From NCBI RefSeq assembly GCF_900109265.1, contig NZ_FNZM01000006.1:186001-250000 (forward strand): a DNA stretch of 64,000 bases, given 5' to 3'. The DNA comes from Paraburkholderia tropica (GTDB lineage: Bacteria; Pseudomonadota; Gammaproteobacteria; Burkholderiales; Burkholderiaceae). This document shows, one piece after another, positions 53,467 to 60,769 of this stretch. How positions within the stretch are numbered: position 1 is the first letter of the stretch; every line of letters begins with the position of its first letter. Below the pieces are notes generated by a model. That model was given only the letters and a program-made list of their open reading frames with translations. It was not told the origin of the DNA and did not search any database. The position numbers and the translations under genes were made by a program.

Positions 53467-54414
53467 ATGCGCAAGTCCACCAGCAAAGCGACCAGCAAAC
53501 CGCCGGGCAAGCCGACGCTCGCCGATCTCCAGGCGTTCATGACGGTCGCCGCGCGGCGCAGTTTCGTGCAGGCGGCGGGCGAACTCGGTGTGTCGCGCTC
53601 GGCGCTGAGCCACGCGATGCGCGGGCTCGAAAACACGCTGTCCGTGCGATTGCTGCACCGGACCACGCGCAGCGTCTCGCTGACCGAAGCGGGCGAGCGG
53701 CTGCTCGGCCGCCTGCGACCCGTGCTCAGCGAACTCGATCACGCGCTCGACGACGTGGCGCGCGACGACGAGGCGCTGCGCGGCTCGCTGCGCATCAACG
53801 GCAGCGACGGCGCGATCCGCCATCTGCTGCAAACCGTCGTGCCGCGCTTTCTCGCGCAGTATCCGCAGATGGAGCTGGATCTGGTGTCCGAGGGCCGTTT
53901 CGTCGATATCGTCGCGGAGGGTTTCGATGCGGGCGTGCGGCTCGGCGAGGCCGTGCACAAGGACATGATCGCCGTGCGCATCAGCGACGATCTGCGCTTT
54001 CTCGCCGTGGCCTCGCCGCGCTATCTGCGCAAGCATGGGCGTCCGGCGCTGCCCGGCGATTTGCAGGCGCATCGCTGCATCCGCCAGCGGCTGCCGGGCG
54101 GGCGGCGTTATCGCTGGGAATTCGCGCGACATGGCGAGGCGGTCGCGATCGATCCGCCCGGCGCGCTCACGCTCGACAGCAACACGCTCATGGTGGAAGC
54201 CGCGCTCGACGGGCTCGGCATCGCTTACGTGCCGGAGCCTTACGCGCGCGACGCGCTGGCGCGCAAGCGGCTCGTGGCCGTGCTCGAAGACTGGTGTCCG
54301 GCGATACCTGGGTTGTTTCTGTACTTTCCGGGCAACCGGCATATTCCCGCGGGGTTGCGGGCGTTGATCGAGGTGGTGCGAGCGGAGCGGGAAGAAAGCG
54401 GCGCAGCACCATGA
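53467..54414 (+). CDS. LysR-family transcription regulator
   Basis: 315 residues from the ATG at 53467, with GAGGAA about ten bases upstream; an in-frame ATG at 53383 would add 28 residues without family support. Basic N-terminus, then helix-turn-helix (DLQAFMTVAARRSFVQAAGE, SRSALSHAMRGLENTLSVRLLHRTTR is the family pattern in parts) and effector domain. Divergent from the SDR gene, as usual for LysR targets. Confidence 0.92.
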   Translation: MRKSTSKATSKPPGKPTLADLQAFMTVAARRSFVQAAGELGVSRSALSHAMRGLENTLSVRLLHRTTRSVSLTEAGERLLGRLRPVLSELDHALDDVARDDEALRGSLRINGSDGAIRHLLQTVVPRFLAQYPQMELDLVSEGRFVDIVAEGFDAGVRLGEAVHKDMIAVRISDDLRFLAVASPRYLRKHGRPALPGDLQAHRCIRQRLPGGRRYRWEFARHGEAVAIDPPGALTLDSNTLMVEAALDGLGIAYVPEPYARDALARKRLVAVLEDWCPAIPGLFLYFPGNRHIPAGLRALIEVVRAEREESGAAP

Positions 54415-54471
54415 ACGGCATCGCGCGGCCCGTGCAGGCCGCGCAAACACACGCAACGCAAGAACGCGCGC

Positions 54472-55434
54472 CTACTTGATCACGATCGGATTAACCGGCG
54501 CGCCCGTGCCGCCCACGACCTTCAGCGGCGCCGCCGTGTACAGGAACGCGTACTGGCCGTCCTGCGCGCAATCGTCGGCGAGCGCGTCGAGTTGCGCGAT
54601 CTCGGTCAGCGCGATGCCCAGATTGCGCATCAGCGCATTGTGCAGCGGCAGATCGACGCCCGAGACCGGATCGGTCGTCACTTCGTTCGCGATCGTGTCG
54701 GTCACGAGGTTCGGAATCTCCATGTCCTGAAACCACTGCACGAGTTCCGGGCTATAAGTCAGGCCCGGCTCCTTGAAATTCGCGTAGAACTCCGCGCGGT
54801 CGCGCTTGTAGAACGAGCCGATCCAGCCGGTGCGGATCACGAGAATATCGCGCTTCTCGATCGTCACGCCCTGCGCTTGCGCCGCGTCGAGCAGATCGCG
54901 ATGCGTGAAAGTCTCACCCGGATCGAGCACGTCCTTGCCGCGATGGCGCGCGATGTCGATCAGCACGCCGCGCCCCACCACCCCGCGCTCGCCAATCGGG
55001 CAGACGCTCGCTTTAGCGAGGCCGCCGATCGTCGTATCCGCGTCGTAGCCGTTCCAGATCTGATCGTCGTACCAGACGTGCCCGAGCGCGTCGTACTGCG
55101 TGGAGCCTTGCAGATACATGAACATCACGTCGTCGGCGTATTGATAGGAGCCCGGGAAAACCGGCCCCTTGCCGCAGTTGTAGTGGCCGCGATCCATCAC
55201 GCTCATCCGCTTCGCGCCCTGGCGGCCCGGCCAGACCGGATCGCCGTCCGGGTCGCCCATGCGCACCTGCAGCGTGAAGGTCTTGCCCTGACGCACCGTG
55301 GCGATGCCCTTCAGGATCTGCGCGGCGGTCAGGTAGTTCAGCGAGCCGACCTCGTCCTCGGGGCCCCATTTGCCCCAGTTTTTCGGCGAATTCGCGAGCA
55401 GTTCGCTCACATGCGGTACGTTTCTGACTTCCAT
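54472..55434 (-). CDS. cyclase-family (kynurenine-formamidase-like) hydrolase
   Basis: 320 residues; ATG at 55434 with AAGGAGA. PF04199-type cyclase fold: WGKWGPEDEVGSLNYLTAAQ, MFMYLQGSTQYDALGHVWYDD, GVLIDIARHRGKDVLD, VLIDIA and RTGWIGSFYKRD. The Asp/His metal ligands of kynurenine formamidase (usually HxGTHxD) are changed in part here (DALGHVWYDD), as in the polyketide/aldehyde-associated subfamily. It lies 23 bases after the GldA-like gene, last in the catabolic operon; it may hydrolyse a cyclic or formyl intermediate. Reaction not assigned. Confidence 0.85.
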   Translation of the reverse strand: MEVRNVPHVSELLANSPKNWGKWGPEDEVGSLNYLTAAQILKGIATVRQGKTFTLQVRMGDPDGDPVWPGRQGAKRMSVMDRGHYNCGKGPVFPGSYQYADDVMFMYLQGSTQYDALGHVWYDDQIWNGYDADTTIGGLAKASVCPIGERGVVGRGVLIDIARHRGKDVLDPGETFTHRDLLDAAQAQGVTIEKRDILVIRTGWIGSFYKRDRAEFYANFKEPGLTYSPELVQWFQDMEIPNLVTDTIANEVTTDPVSGVDLPLHNALMRNLGIALTEIAQLDALADDCAQDGQYAFLYTAAPLKVVGGTGAPVNPIVIK

Positions 55435-55457
55435 CGATGTCTCCTTCCGTGTGAGTG

Positions 55458-56603
55458 TCATACGAGGCCGGGCGCGTCGACCGGCGCAATCGTGGTGGCG
55501 GCGCGTCGCCGCAGCGCCGCTTCGCCTCGCCGGTCCGCGTCGTGCAGCGCGCGCGCAAGGCGCCCGGCCGTCAGCGGCGGCGTCATGTGGCGGCTGTACG
55601 CGGCGGCCAGCGTGGCGTCGACAATCGTGTCCCGCTCGGCCTGCGTGAGCGCATCGCGCTGGCCCAACTCGCGCAGCGTCACGGGCAGCGCCACCGCCAC
55701 AAGCAATTCGATCAATGCTTCGATATCCTGATCGTTTTGTCCTTCGGCTTCCATCTGCACGAGCGTGCCGAACGCGACCAGCTCGCCATGCAGCATCGAC
55801 GAAATCGACGGGATCGCCGTGAGCCCGCGAATCAGCGCATGGGCGAGCGACAAGCCGCCGCTTTCGAATCCGACGCCGCTCAGCAGCACGGTCGCTTCGA
55901 CGACGCGTTCGACCGTCGCGTCGAGCCGTCCCGCGGCGACGGCCGCGCAGGCCGCACGGCCATCGCTCATCAGCACGTCGTACACCATGTTCGTAAGGCG
56001 CAGCGCGGTATCGAGCGGCGGCGTGCCGAACGAGTTATGGCCGCCCGACGCACAGCATTGCGCCGCCTCGAACCGCTTGCTGATCGCGTCGCCGATGCCC
56101 GCCGCGAAAAAACGCACGGGCGCGCGCACGATCACGTCGGTATCGACCAGCACGAGCACGGGATTGCGGCTCAGATAGTCCACGCCGACCACGCGATGAT
56201 CGTCGTCGTAGAGCACGATCAGGCGGCTCGTCGGGGCATCGTTCGAGGCGATCGTCGGGCAGACGGCAACCTGCGCGCCGAGCGCCATCGCCACGCCTTT
56301 CGCGCAGTCGATCGCTTTGCCGCCGCCCAGCCCGACGACGACGTCCGGCACGAACGCACGCACGCGGTTCGCGAGATCCGCAATCGCGCCTTTCGTGCAT
56401 TCGCCCGGAAACATCGCGCGATGCGCGTCGAGTCCGGCGCGACGCAGCGAGGCGTCGACGCGCGGCCACAGCGACTCGCCGACGGCCGTATCGCACAGCA
56501 CCACGGCGCGCGCGAAGCCCGCATGCGCAAGCTGCTCGCCGAGCGCATCGAGCGCGCCCGGGCCCTGGGTGTACTGGCCGGGGAAACCGATGGTTCTCAA
56601 CAT
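55458..56603 (-). CDS. iron-containing / GldA-like alcohol dehydrogenase
   Basis: 381 residues. Glycerol dehydrogenase/maleylacetate reductase fold: NAD site VGLGGGKAIDCAKG, PTIASNDAPTSRLIV, the metal Asp in GIGDAISKRFEA (D172) and two metal His in SLAHALIRG and SMLHGELVAFG. GGGAG lies just before the ATG. Second gene of the SDR-GldA-cyclase operon under the LacI-type operators. GldA itself oxidises glycerol to dihydroxyacetone; here an aliphatic vicinal diol or hydroxyketone intermediate is likely. It is 22 bases after the SDR gene. Confidence 0.9.
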   Translation of the reverse strand: MLRTIGFPGQYTQGPGALDALGEQLAHAGFARAVVLCDTAVGESLWPRVDASLRRAGLDAHRAMFPGECTKGAIADLANRVRAFVPDVVVGLGGGKAIDCAKGVAMALGAQVAVCPTIASNDAPTSRLIVLYDDDHRVVGVDYLSRNPVLVLVDTDVIVRAPVRFFAAGIGDAISKRFEAAQCCASGGHNSFGTPPLDTALRLTNMVYDVLMSDGRAACAAVAAGRLDATVERVVEATVLLSGVGFESGGLSLAHALIRGLTAIPSISSMLHGELVAFGTLVQMEAEGQNDQDIEALIELLVAVALPVTLRELGQRDALTQAERDTIVDATLAAAYSRHMTPPLTAGRLARALHDADRRGEAALRRRAATTIAPVDAPGLV

Positions 56604-56625
56604 GGTGCGCTCCCTGGACAGGCCA

Positions 56626-57387
56626 TCAGGTCATCAACCAGCCGCCCGCGACGTCGATCACCTGGCCGGTGACGAAGCTCGCGTCCGCCGAGGTCAGAAA
56701 CGCGCTCACCGACGCCACCTCGTCGGGCGTGCCGAGGCGGCGCAACGGCGTCGCCTCGACCACCGCCGCATTCGCATCGCCGGAAACCGTGCGCAGCAGC
56801 GGCGTGTCGATGCGCCCGGGCGCGAGCGCGTTCACGGTGATGCCGTGCGGCCCCAGCTCGCCCGCCAGATGGCGCGTCAAGGCGATCAGCGCGCCCTTGG
56901 TGGCGCTGTAATGCGCGCCGACGATATCGAGGTACGCCCGGCCCGCCACCGACGACATGGTCACGATGCGTCCAAATCCGCGCGCGACCATCGCGGGCGA
57001 CGCGACGCGGCTGAAATGAAATGCGCTGTTCAGGTTCACGTCGACGACGCGCGCCCATTCCGTTTCGCTCATTTCGTAGATGCGTCTGGGCGCGCCGTTG
57101 TGCTTCGGCGAAATGCCGGCGTTGAGCACCAGCGTGTCGACGTCGCCGAGTTCGGCGGACACTTCGGCCAGTGCGCGCGCGCAGTCGTCGTAGCGGCCGA
57201 CGTCGGCGGCGGCGAAATGCACGCGGCCGCCGGCACGCGTCCATCCGGCGGCCCGGTCGCGGCCCGCAGCCGCGTCGAGATCGACGATCCCGACGCGCGC
57301 GCCTTCCGCCAGATAGCGCTCGACGATCGCCGAACCGATGCCGCCCAGCGCGCCCGTGACCAGCACTACGCGATCCTGATGTCTCAT
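56626..57387 (-). CDS. short-chain dehydrogenase/reductase in LacI-controlled operon
   Basis: 253 residues, ATG with AGGAGACGC. Classical SDR: TGALGGIGSAI, DVDTLVLNAGISPKHNG, MSSVAGRAYLDIVGAHYSAT with Tyr-x3-Lys (YSATK), GRIDTPLL and a final GGWLMT. Probably NAD-dependent (Asp at the end of the second strand, VDLD). First gene of the operon, 67 bases downstream of the first of its operator palindromes. Likely oxidises or reduces an intermediate of the aromatic or polyol route around it. Confidence 0.92.
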   Translation of the reverse strand: MRHQDRVVLVTGALGGIGSAIVERYLAEGARVGIVDLDAAAGRDRAAGWTRAGGRVHFAAADVGRYDDCARALAEVSAELGDVDTLVLNAGISPKHNGAPRRIYEMSETEWARVVDVNLNSAFHFSRVASPAMVARGFGRIVTMSSVAGRAYLDIVGAHYSATKGALIALTRHLAGELGPHGITVNALAPGRIDTPLLRTVSGDANAAVVEATPLRRLGTPDEVASVSAFLTSADASFVTGQVIDVAGGWLMT

Positions 57388-57454
57388 GCGTCTCCTCCAT
57401 TCGTCCGGCCGCGCCGGCTTCGCGGCCCACGCGGCATGTATTTCAAGTCGAATA

Positions 57455-57466
57455 TGAATCGCTTCA
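57455..57466. promoter_or_regulatory. LacI-type operator, one mismatch
   Basis: TGAATCGCTTCA, one base from the perfect palindrome TGAAGCGCTTCA. It lies 68 bases upstream of the SDR start on the minus strand and 181 bases upstream of the LacI gene. Confidence 0.75.
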
Positions 57467-57541
57467 TTTTTTGTTCGTATGAATTGAATCGCCTCGTTTC
57501 TCCTGCGCGATTATTCGCACATTGCTCGATCAATCCATATT

Positions 57542-57553
57542 TGAAGCGCTTCA
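57542..57553. promoter_or_regulatory. LacI-type operator, perfect
   Basis: TGAAGCGCTTCA, a perfect 12-base palindrome with the central CG typical of LacI-family sites. It is 87 bases from the variant at 57455, about eight helical turns, suiting looping between the two. It sits between the divergent SDR operon and LacI gene, so it can repress both. Confidence 0.88.
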
Positions 57554-57647
57554 ATTATTGAGTCCGGTTTGAGGTTTGTCAACACGAACGTTTACCCGTA
57601 AGGCACAATAGTGAACGACTGTTTCCTTGCTGGCGCCGCCGAACTCC

Positions 57648-58712
57648 ATGACGAAATCCGATCCGCCCCGCCCGACCCTCGAAGACGTCGCGAAACTTGC
57701 CGGCGTGTCGCTGGGAAGTGCGTCGCGTGCGCTCTCCGTCCCCGACCAGGTCAAGCCCAAGACGCTCGCCCTGGTGAAGCGCGCGGTCGAGCAGCTCGGC
57801 TATGTGAGCAACGGCGCGGCGCGCGCGCTCGCGTCGCGCAAGACGCACACGATCGGCGCGATCTATCCCACGATGTACAACCCGGCGTTCGTCGACTCGC
57901 TGCAAACGCTTCAGCAAACGCTCTGGGGCCTCAATTACCAGGTCGTGCTCGCGATCCACGAATACAAGCCGGAGCGCGAATACGACGTGGTGCGCGCGGT
58001 GGTCGAACGCGGCGTCGACGGCGTCGTGCTGGTCGGCACCTCGCATGAAGACCGCGTGTTCGACCTCATGCGCCAGCGCCGCATCCCGCTCGTGCTGACC
58101 TGGCAGATCGGCGAATCGCGTTACGGCGAGTGCATCGGTTTCGACAACCGGCAAGCCACCTACGACATGACGCGCGAAGTGCTCGCGCGCGGCCACGAGC
58201 GCATCGCCGTGGTGTGCGGCACGCGCGCGAACAATCCGCGCGCGGTGCAACGCGTGGCCGGAACGGCCGACGCCATGCGCGAGGCGGGCTTCGAACTCAC
58301 GGAAGACTGCGTGATCGAGGAACCGTTCTCGCTCGAAGGCGGCCGCGACGCGGTGCGCCGCCTCGCCGCCATGGCGCAGCGGCCCACGGCGCTCATCTGC
58401 CATACCGACCTGCAAGCCATCGGCGCGATGTACGAATGCGGCGTGCTCGGCCTGCGTGTGCCGGAAGATCTCTCGATCACCGGCATGGACGACATCGAAC
58501 TCGCCGCGCTCATGAATCCGCCGCTCACCACCATCCGCGTGCCCACCAAGGAAATCGGCGTACTCGCGGCGCGCCGTATCGTCGGCATGGCCGAGCAGCG
58601 CAAATTCGACGATCCGGCTACCGTTGCCTGCGAAATCGTGCTGCGCGAAAGCCTCGGGAAGGCACCGGCGCGTCCGGCGCCGTCACGCAAGCGCGCGGCG
58701 CGAAAGGCCTGA
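57648..58712 (+). CDS. LacI-family repressor of the catabolic cluster
   Basis: 354 residues from the ATG at 57648; an upstream TTG at 57627 is unlikely. LacI HTH at about 10-30 (TLEDVAKLAGVSLGSASRAL, then a hinge with NGAARALASRKT). Effector domain to about 340: GAIYPTMYNPAFVDSLQTLQ, VERGVDGVVLVGTS, GHERIAVVCGT, CHTDLQAIGAMYECG and SITGMDDIELA. Eight TGAAGCGCTTCA-like sites in the neighbouring promoters match the family's central-CG palindrome, so this protein most likely controls the SDR operon, the cupin dioxygenase, the alpha/beta hydrolase, the MFS gene and itself. The inducer is unknown. Confidence 0.93.
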   Translation: MTKSDPPRPTLEDVAKLAGVSLGSASRALSVPDQVKPKTLALVKRAVEQLGYVSNGAARALASRKTHTIGAIYPTMYNPAFVDSLQTLQQTLWGLNYQVVLAIHEYKPEREYDVVRAVVERGVDGVVLVGTSHEDRVFDLMRQRRIPLVLTWQIGESRYGECIGFDNRQATYDMTREVLARGHERIAVVCGTRANNPRAVQRVAGTADAMREAGFELTEDCVIEEPFSLEGGRDAVRRLAAMAQRPTALICHTDLQAIGAMYECGVLGLRVPEDLSITGMDDIELAALMNPPLTTIRVPTKEIGVLAARRIVGMAEQRKFDDPATVACEIVLRESLGKAPARPAPSRKRAARKA

Positions 58713-58718
58713 ACCCGC

Positions 58719-58734
58719 GCGCCGCAACCGGCGC
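58719..58734. terminator. short hairpin between convergent genes
   Basis: GCGCCG and CGGCGC, six pairs, CAAC loop, just after the LacI gene stop at 58712 and before the dioxygenase end at 58746. Weak stem, no T tract. Confidence 0.35.
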
Positions 58735-58745
58735 ACACCCGCCGA

Positions 58746-59288
58746 TCAGCGGATGAACTGCTTCACATAGTCGGCGCCGAGGCCCGACGCTTCGTAGTGG
58801 CGCGTCGCGGCCTCGATCTTCGTGAACACATCCTCGTAACCCACGGCCACGCCCTGCGGGTCCACGTAGGTGTAGCCGCCCGTCACGTGGAACCACGTGA
58901 TCATCTCGTCGACACCTTCCGGCACGTACAGCGTGTGCGTCTCGCCGGCCGGCTCGTGCGCGTACGAACCCTGCTCCGCGATCCAGTCGTGTTCGAGGTA
59001 GTACCAGCGCCCCTTCAGCACGATCGCGTGAACCGGGCCGGTATGCCGGTGCCGCGACAACACCCCCGATTGCCGCACGCGCAGCAGATTCACGTAATAG
59101 CCCTGGCTCGCGCTGAGCAGCAGCGGCTTGAACGAGACCGTCGCCGTGGTGGGCACCCACAGCGCGTCGTCCTTCAACCACTGATCGAGCACGCCAAGGT
59201 GCACGAGGTCCGGCGACATGAACGGAACCTGCGGCAGCGCATACGGAATGGCCTGCTCGTCGGGCCGGCGTTCGAGTAGTGACGACAT
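58746..59288 (-). CDS. cupin dioxygenase, like 2,4'-dihydroxyacetophenone dioxygenase
   Basis: 180 residues, GGAG ribosome site. Single cupin domain with metal ligands in SRHRHTGPVHAIV (H80, H82) and ETHTLYVPEGVDEM (H118), plus KGRWYYLEHDWIAEQGSY, the pattern of 2,4'-dihydroxyacetophenone dioxygenase. That iron enzyme cuts the side chain to 4-hydroxybenzoate plus formate. Two perfect LacI-type operators lie 43 and 108 bases upstream, so it belongs to the regulon. Related cupins with other substrates exist, so activity is only probable. Confidence 0.87.
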   Translation of the reverse strand: MSSLLERRPDEQAIPYALPQVPFMSPDLVHLGVLDQWLKDDALWVPTTATVSFKPLLLSASQGYYVNLLRVRQSGVLSRHRHTGPVHAIVLKGRWYYLEHDWIAEQGSYAHEPAGETHTLYVPEGVDEMITWFHVTGGYTYVDPQGVAVGYEDVFTKIEAATRHYEASGLGADYVKQFIR

Positions 59289-59330
59289 AAAGACTCCAGA
59301 ATTAACGGGTAAATCGCAAGAGAGTGAATA

Positions 59331-59342
59331 TGAAGCGCTTCA
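59331..59342. promoter_or_regulatory. LacI-type operator, perfect
   Basis: TGAAGCGCTTCA with A/T-rich flanks (ATA before, TAT after). It is 43 bases upstream of the cupin dioxygenase start, likely overlapping its promoter. Confidence 0.9.
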
Positions 59343-59395
59343 TATTTAACCTAACCCAATCCGCATGATGCGAAAAGAACTCGGTGAAGTTTATT

Positions 59396-59407
59396 TGAAG
59401 CGCTTCA
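59396..59407. promoter_or_regulatory. LacI-type operator, perfect
   Basis: Second perfect TGAAGCGCTTCA upstream of the cupin dioxygenase. It is 65 bases from the first, close to six helical turns, as in looped LacI repression. Confidence 0.9.
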
Positions 59408-59540
59408 TATTTGCAACGAAAAATCGGCGGCGTGATGACGGCCTGAATCGGCTGCCGCCTCGCCGTCGGCCGTGCGGCCCGCGCACGAGCATCGCGAGCG
59501 CGCTGCGAACGACGGCGCTGCACCGCGCCGACCCGCGCCT

Positions 59541-60377
59541 TCAGACGCGCGGCGTCGTGAAGAAGTCGACGATCGCGGGCAGCACCACGTCCGGCGCTTC
59601 GAGCGTCGGGCTGTGGCCGATCTTCGCGAGACGCATCAGGCGCGAATTCGGCAACTCGCGCTTCATCTCGTCCGACCAGGCGGGCGGACGCGGCATGTCT
59701 TCTTCGCCATTGATGATCAGCACCGGAATGCGGATCGACGCCAGCAGCGGCACCGAAGTCTCGCGATGCATGACGCCCTTCATCGCCGGGCGCAGCGTCT
59801 TCGGCAGCGCGGCAATGCGTTCGCGCCAGAAGCCCACGAGCGCCTGCTTGTCGGGATTCGCGCGCGTGGTCTTGCCGAACATCACGGCCATCGTCAGTTC
59901 GAGCACATCGCCGGTGAATCCGCGCTCGCCCGCGTCGACCACCCACTGTGCGAATTGCGCACCCTGCCCCGGCGGCTCGCCGCACGCGGACGAACCCGCG
60001 ACGATCAGCGAACGAAACAGCGCCTGGTCGCGCGCGATGAGGCGGAATGCGACGTCGCCGCCCATCGACTGCGCCATGACGTTGATGTCGCGCAGCGCCA
60101 TCCGGTCGATCAGCGCGGCGATATCGTCCGCGCACTCGTCCATCGTGATGATGTCGACATCGTGATACCGGCTCTTGCCTTGACCGCGAAAATCCGGGCG
60201 AACCACGCGGAATTTGCCCGCGGCCGCTTCGACCAGGCCGTCGAACATCGAGTTGTCGAGAAAGCACGAATGCAGACAGAGAATCACCGGCAAATCCTGC
60301 TCGCCCGTGTCTTCCACCCAAAGCTCCGTGCCGTTGACCGCATACGCGCGGCCTTGCGTTGTCTCTGCTTGCGCCAT
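59541..60377 (-). CDS. alpha/beta hydrolase in the LacI regulon
   Basis: 278 residues from the ATG at 60377 (CTGGAGGAG site); in-frame ATG further up has no such site. Alpha/beta hydrolase: oxyanion region LCLHSCFLDNSMFDG, nucleophile elbow AQSMGGD (S104), NGEEDMP with the acid, and IGHSPTLEAPD with the catalytic His. Close to esterase/C-C hydrolase-type carboxylic ester hydrolases (style of the 3-oxoadipate enol-lactonase family). It may open a lactone or ester in the pathway. Palindromes lie 63 and about 142 bases upstream. Confidence 0.86.
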   Translation of the reverse strand: MAQAETTQGRAYAVNGTELWVEDTGEQDLPVILCLHSCFLDNSMFDGLVEAAAGKFRVVRPDFRGQGKSRYHDVDIITMDECADDIAALIDRMALRDINVMAQSMGGDVAFRLIARDQALFRSLIVAGSSACGEPPGQGAQFAQWVVDAGERGFTGDVLELTMAVMFGKTTRANPDKQALVGFWRERIAALPKTLRPAMKGVMHRETSVPLLASIRIPVLIINGEEDMPRPPAWSDEMKRELPNSRLMRLAKIGHSPTLEAPDVVLPAIVDFFTTPRV

Positions 60378-60439
60378 GTGACGCTCCTCCAGGGAATAAG
60401 TTGCCGGGATCGGCATCCGTCTTGCCGCCCGGTCGGTTA

Positions 60440-60451
60440 TGAAACGCTACA
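60440..60451. promoter_or_regulatory. LacI-type operator, two mismatches
   Basis: TGAAACGCTACA, two bases from the perfect site. 63 bases upstream of the alpha/beta hydrolase start; position suits repression of that gene. Weakest of the set. Confidence 0.45.
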
Positions 60452-60518
60452 AATTCGTCTGACGCTGCGCCGCGTGGGCGACCCCGATTCGTCATCACGG
60501 CTACTTATCGGATAAATT

Positions 60519-60531
60519 TGAAGCGCTTTCA
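60519..60531. promoter_or_regulatory. LacI-type operator with one inserted T
   Basis: TGAAGCGCTTTCA, the palindrome with an extra T in the right arm. It has the same TTTG left flank as other sites. 142 bases upstream of the hydrolase. Confidence 0.55.
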
Positions 60532-60639
60532 GAATTGCGCATCCGGTTCGAGATGTCAAGAAATACCCATCAATTTCGCGCCATTTCCAACGCACAGGGA
60601 AAACCCTCTATACCAATTGCATTTTTCCAGGATCACAAT

Positions 60640-60651
60640 TGAAGCGCTTCA
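60640..60651. promoter_or_regulatory. LacI-type operator, perfect
   Basis: TGAAGCGCTTCA with flanks AAT before and TAT after. 119 bases upstream of the MFS start; 60 bases from the next site. Confidence 0.9.
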
Positions 60652-60699
60652 TATCGACGCATAACCGAGCCCATCCGCCGCGTTAGCCGCCGCCAAATT

Positions 60700-60711
60700 T
60701 GAAGCGCTTCA
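60700..60711. promoter_or_regulatory. LacI-type operator, perfect
   Basis: TGAAGCGCTTCA 59 bases upstream of the MFS start. Pair spacing to 60640 is 60 bases. Confidence 0.9.
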
Positions 60712-60769
60712 TAACATTCAAACAACACGCGAATTCACGATTCGTCAGAGATCATTCAGGAGGTTGGGT

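Larger units (their letters stand above)
60378..60769. promoter_or_regulatory. 392-base divergent promoter region with four LacI-type sites
   Basis: No gene seen. It lies between the divergent hydrolase (start 60377) and MFS transporter (start 60770). It holds palindromes at 60440, 60519, 60640 and 60700. The stretch is richer in A+T than the coding DNA. Both genes should be repressed by the LacI protein. Confidence 0.6.

Noticed and set aside
57485..57496. Further LacI-type operator (TGAATCGCCTCG)
   Set aside because: Three mismatches; too weak to count next to the clear sites at 57455 and 57542.
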